This document shows positions 15,571 through 16,731 of a stretch of DNA of 16,731 nucleotides, in pieces; position 1 is the first letter of the stretch; every line of letters starts with the position of its first letter. Source of the stretch: DATJPR01 sp035506295 (GTDB lineage Bacteria > Bacteroidota > Ignavibacteria > UBA10030 > UBA6906); NCBI GenBank assembly GCA_035506295.1, contig DATJPR010000213.1, forward strand, positions 1-16,731, written 5' to 3'. Both the position numbers and the translations under genes were made by a program. The notes below the pieces were generated by a model that did no database searches, had not been told where the DNA came from, and was given only the letters and a program-made list of their open reading frames with translations.

Positions 15571-15594
15571 TCGTCGGACGGAATATGTATATTG
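15566..15594 (+). promoter_or_regulatory. Weak candidate promoter of the GH28-like gene (TTC-N19-TATATTG)
   Basis: TTC (15566-15568), 19 nt and TATATTG (15588-15594) lie 37 nt before the start codon. Its -33-like part overlaps that of the divergent isomerase promoter, so the two operons may share control. The first element is imperfect. Confidence 0.3.
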
Positions 15595-15631
15595 AGACAG
15601 ATATCATCCCTAAGGCCCTCCCGACTGAGCA

Positions 15632-16731
15632 ATGAAGAACCTGCAGTTTCTCTCTTGGATCGTTTGCCTCGCCGTCGGCGTAGTGAGTTCTGACGCTTCC
15701 CTCGGCGCACAAACCAAAGCTATCCTCTATCCGGCCATTCCGGGTTTGATGACCAGCGATCTGTTCACCGTGAACGCAGGCGGGAAGAGCATTTGGACCG
15801 AAAAGCTTCGAACAAATTTCGATATCAGCAAATTTCCCGATTGGTTCATCGAACCTTACACGAAGGTACAGCAGGAAGTTCATCAGGCAAGCTTTGCCTG
15901 CGACGGCAGCGTAGAAGTCAGCATCGAGGTCCCGTCTCAGATCGGTAGGGTCACCATCCATCCGCTGAGCCGGGGGATTCGATCTACCTCGTCCGGGACC
16001 GCCGTCCGGTTCTCGATTCCGGGGCCCGGCAAGTACTACATTCAAATCGATAGCCTTCCGCCGCTCTTTCTCTTCGCGGATCCAGTGGAACACCAATCCG
16101 TCTCTTCGTCCGAGGAGGGAGTGCTCTACTTCGGGCCTGGGGTGCATCATGCCGGCTTCATCACGCTCAAGGACAATGAGACTGTGTACATCGCGCCTGG
16201 AGCAATCGTCTATGGCGGGATCCGGGCGAAAGGCGTCCGCCACGTACGGGTCACCGGCCGCGGTATCCTCGATGGCGGTGCGGAGTTTGATCAGATGGTC
16301 CTCATCGAGGATTGCAGCGACGTTCGAATCGAGGGAATCATGATTCGCAACGGTCTTGGCTGGACCAACACGCTTGTTCACTGCGATGGTGTTACGTACG
16401 ATGGTGTGAAGGTCATCAGTTTTTGTCCAGCTGGCGATGGCATAGATCCTCTGGGATCGGAAAACATCGTCATTCAAGACTGCTTCCTCCGCTGCACCGA
16501 CGATTGCATCGCCATCAAAGCCCCGAAGCCTGGACAAAACGTGAAGAACATTCTGGTGCAGGGAAACGTCATGATCGGATTCGCTTTCAGCGACGGGGTG
16601 ACGATCGGGTTTGAGACGAACGCAGACTCCGTCAGTGATATCACGGTCCGGAATTGCGATGTGATTCTGGCACGGGGTGGAAGCCGTGTAGAAGGTCACA
16701 GCGGATTCAGCATCATCTGCGATGGGCCGGC
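15632..16731 (+). CDS. Secreted GH28-like right-handed beta-helix glycosidase (5' part, cut by window end)
   Basis: The frame is open from the ATG at 15632 to the end of the window (about 366 residues). It starts with a signal peptide (1-26, ending SLGA before Gln27). An N-terminal beta domain (about 27-160) is followed by beta-helix coils rich in repeated N/D-V-x-I steps: GVRHVRVTGRGILDGG, CSDVRIEGIMIRNG, SENIVIQDCFLRCTDDCIAIK. The three acidic residues of family GH28 (polygalacturonase, rhamnogalacturonase) align with Asp269 (GDGID), Asp290 and Asp291 (TDD), but the usual GHG histidine is replaced by Asp321 (SDG). It may therefore be a divergent GH28 or a related beta-helix family such as GH49. 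There is no strong Shine-Dalgarno sequence. It is transcribed divergently from the isomerase-kinase pair and probably acts on pectin-like or other glycans. Confidence 0.82.
   Translation, partial: MKNLQFLSWIVCLAVGVVSSDASLGAQTKAILYPAIPGLMTSDLFTVNAGGKSIWTEKLRTNFDISKFPDWFIEPYTKVQQEVHQASFACDGSVEVSIEVPSQIGRVTIHPLSRGIRSTSSGTAVRFSIPGPGKYYIQIDSLPPLFLFADPVEHQSVSSSEEGVLYFGPGVHHAGFITLKDNETVYIAPGAIVYGGIRAKGVRHVRVTGRGILDGGAEFDQMVLIEDCSDVRIEGIMIRNGLGWTNTLVHCDGVTYDGVKVISFCPAGDGIDPLGSENIVIQDCFLRCTDDCIAIKAPKPGQNVKNILVQGNVMIGFAFSDGVTIGFETNADSVSDITVRNCDVILARGGSRVEGHSGFSIICDGP

Noticed and set aside
15479..16699. 406-codon minus-strand ORF at the right end
   Set aside because: It is antisense to the GH28-like gene, which has a signal peptide and catalytic motifs; the reverse frame shows no domain or signal.
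1..16731. CRISPR array, transposase, integrase or phage genes
   Set aside because: No regularly spaced direct repeats and no recombinase or phage motifs were found; the only mobile-looking sequence is the 55-nt palindromic element.

Overview
The window looks like a piece of a chromosome, roughly 55-58% GC, from a member of the Bacteroidota or a close FCB relative. Two features of the sequence support this. Five predicted exported proteins (a sixth is weaker) carry Gln directly after the likely signal-peptidase cleavage site, the 'Q-rule' known from Bacteroidetes. Upstream of at least five genes there is also a recurring TTG-N20-TAnn(T)TT promoter-like arrangement close to the known Bacteroidetes -33/-7 consensus (TTTG ... 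TAnnTTTG). The exact lineage cannot be fixed from the sequence alone.

Left part (1-2703): the 3' end of a NifX/NifB-type cofactor-binding protein, then a truncated tRNA-Ser copy split by a 55-nt multi-palindromic element, a terminator, an intact tRNA-Ser(GCU) with its own promoter and hairpin, and a leftward DrrAB-like ABC exporter pair (permease plus ATPase, TAGTG stop/start overlap).

Middle (2704-5703): a rightward exported coiled-coil protein, a leftward exported protein of unknown family whose stop codon lies 1 nt away from it, a small lipoprotein, and a hairpin between convergent genes.

Right part (5704-16731): a carbohydrate-degradation region. A leftward secreted acetyl-esterase-type alpha/beta hydrolase is divergent from a three-gene rightward operon: (i) a secreted fusion of a formylglycine-generating-enzyme-like (FGE/SUMF1) domain lacking both active-site cysteines with a GH-A/GH42-like glycosidase; (ii) a GH92 alpha-mannosidase starting in a GTGA overlap; (iii) a secreted S15/CocE-type hydrolase. 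Converging on it by a 10-bp overlap is a leftward pair, D-lyxose/D-mannose isomerase plus PfkB sugar kinase (ATGA overlap). Divergent from that pair is the 5' part of a secreted GH28-like beta-helix glycosidase, cut by the window end. A coherent reading is that periplasmic or surface enzymes trim and de-esterify a mannose-containing, possibly pectin-like glycan, and released mannose (or lyxose) is isomerised to a ketose and phosphorylated in the cytoplasm. No SusC/SusD pair, sugar transporter, transcription regulator, CRISPR array or transposase is visible.
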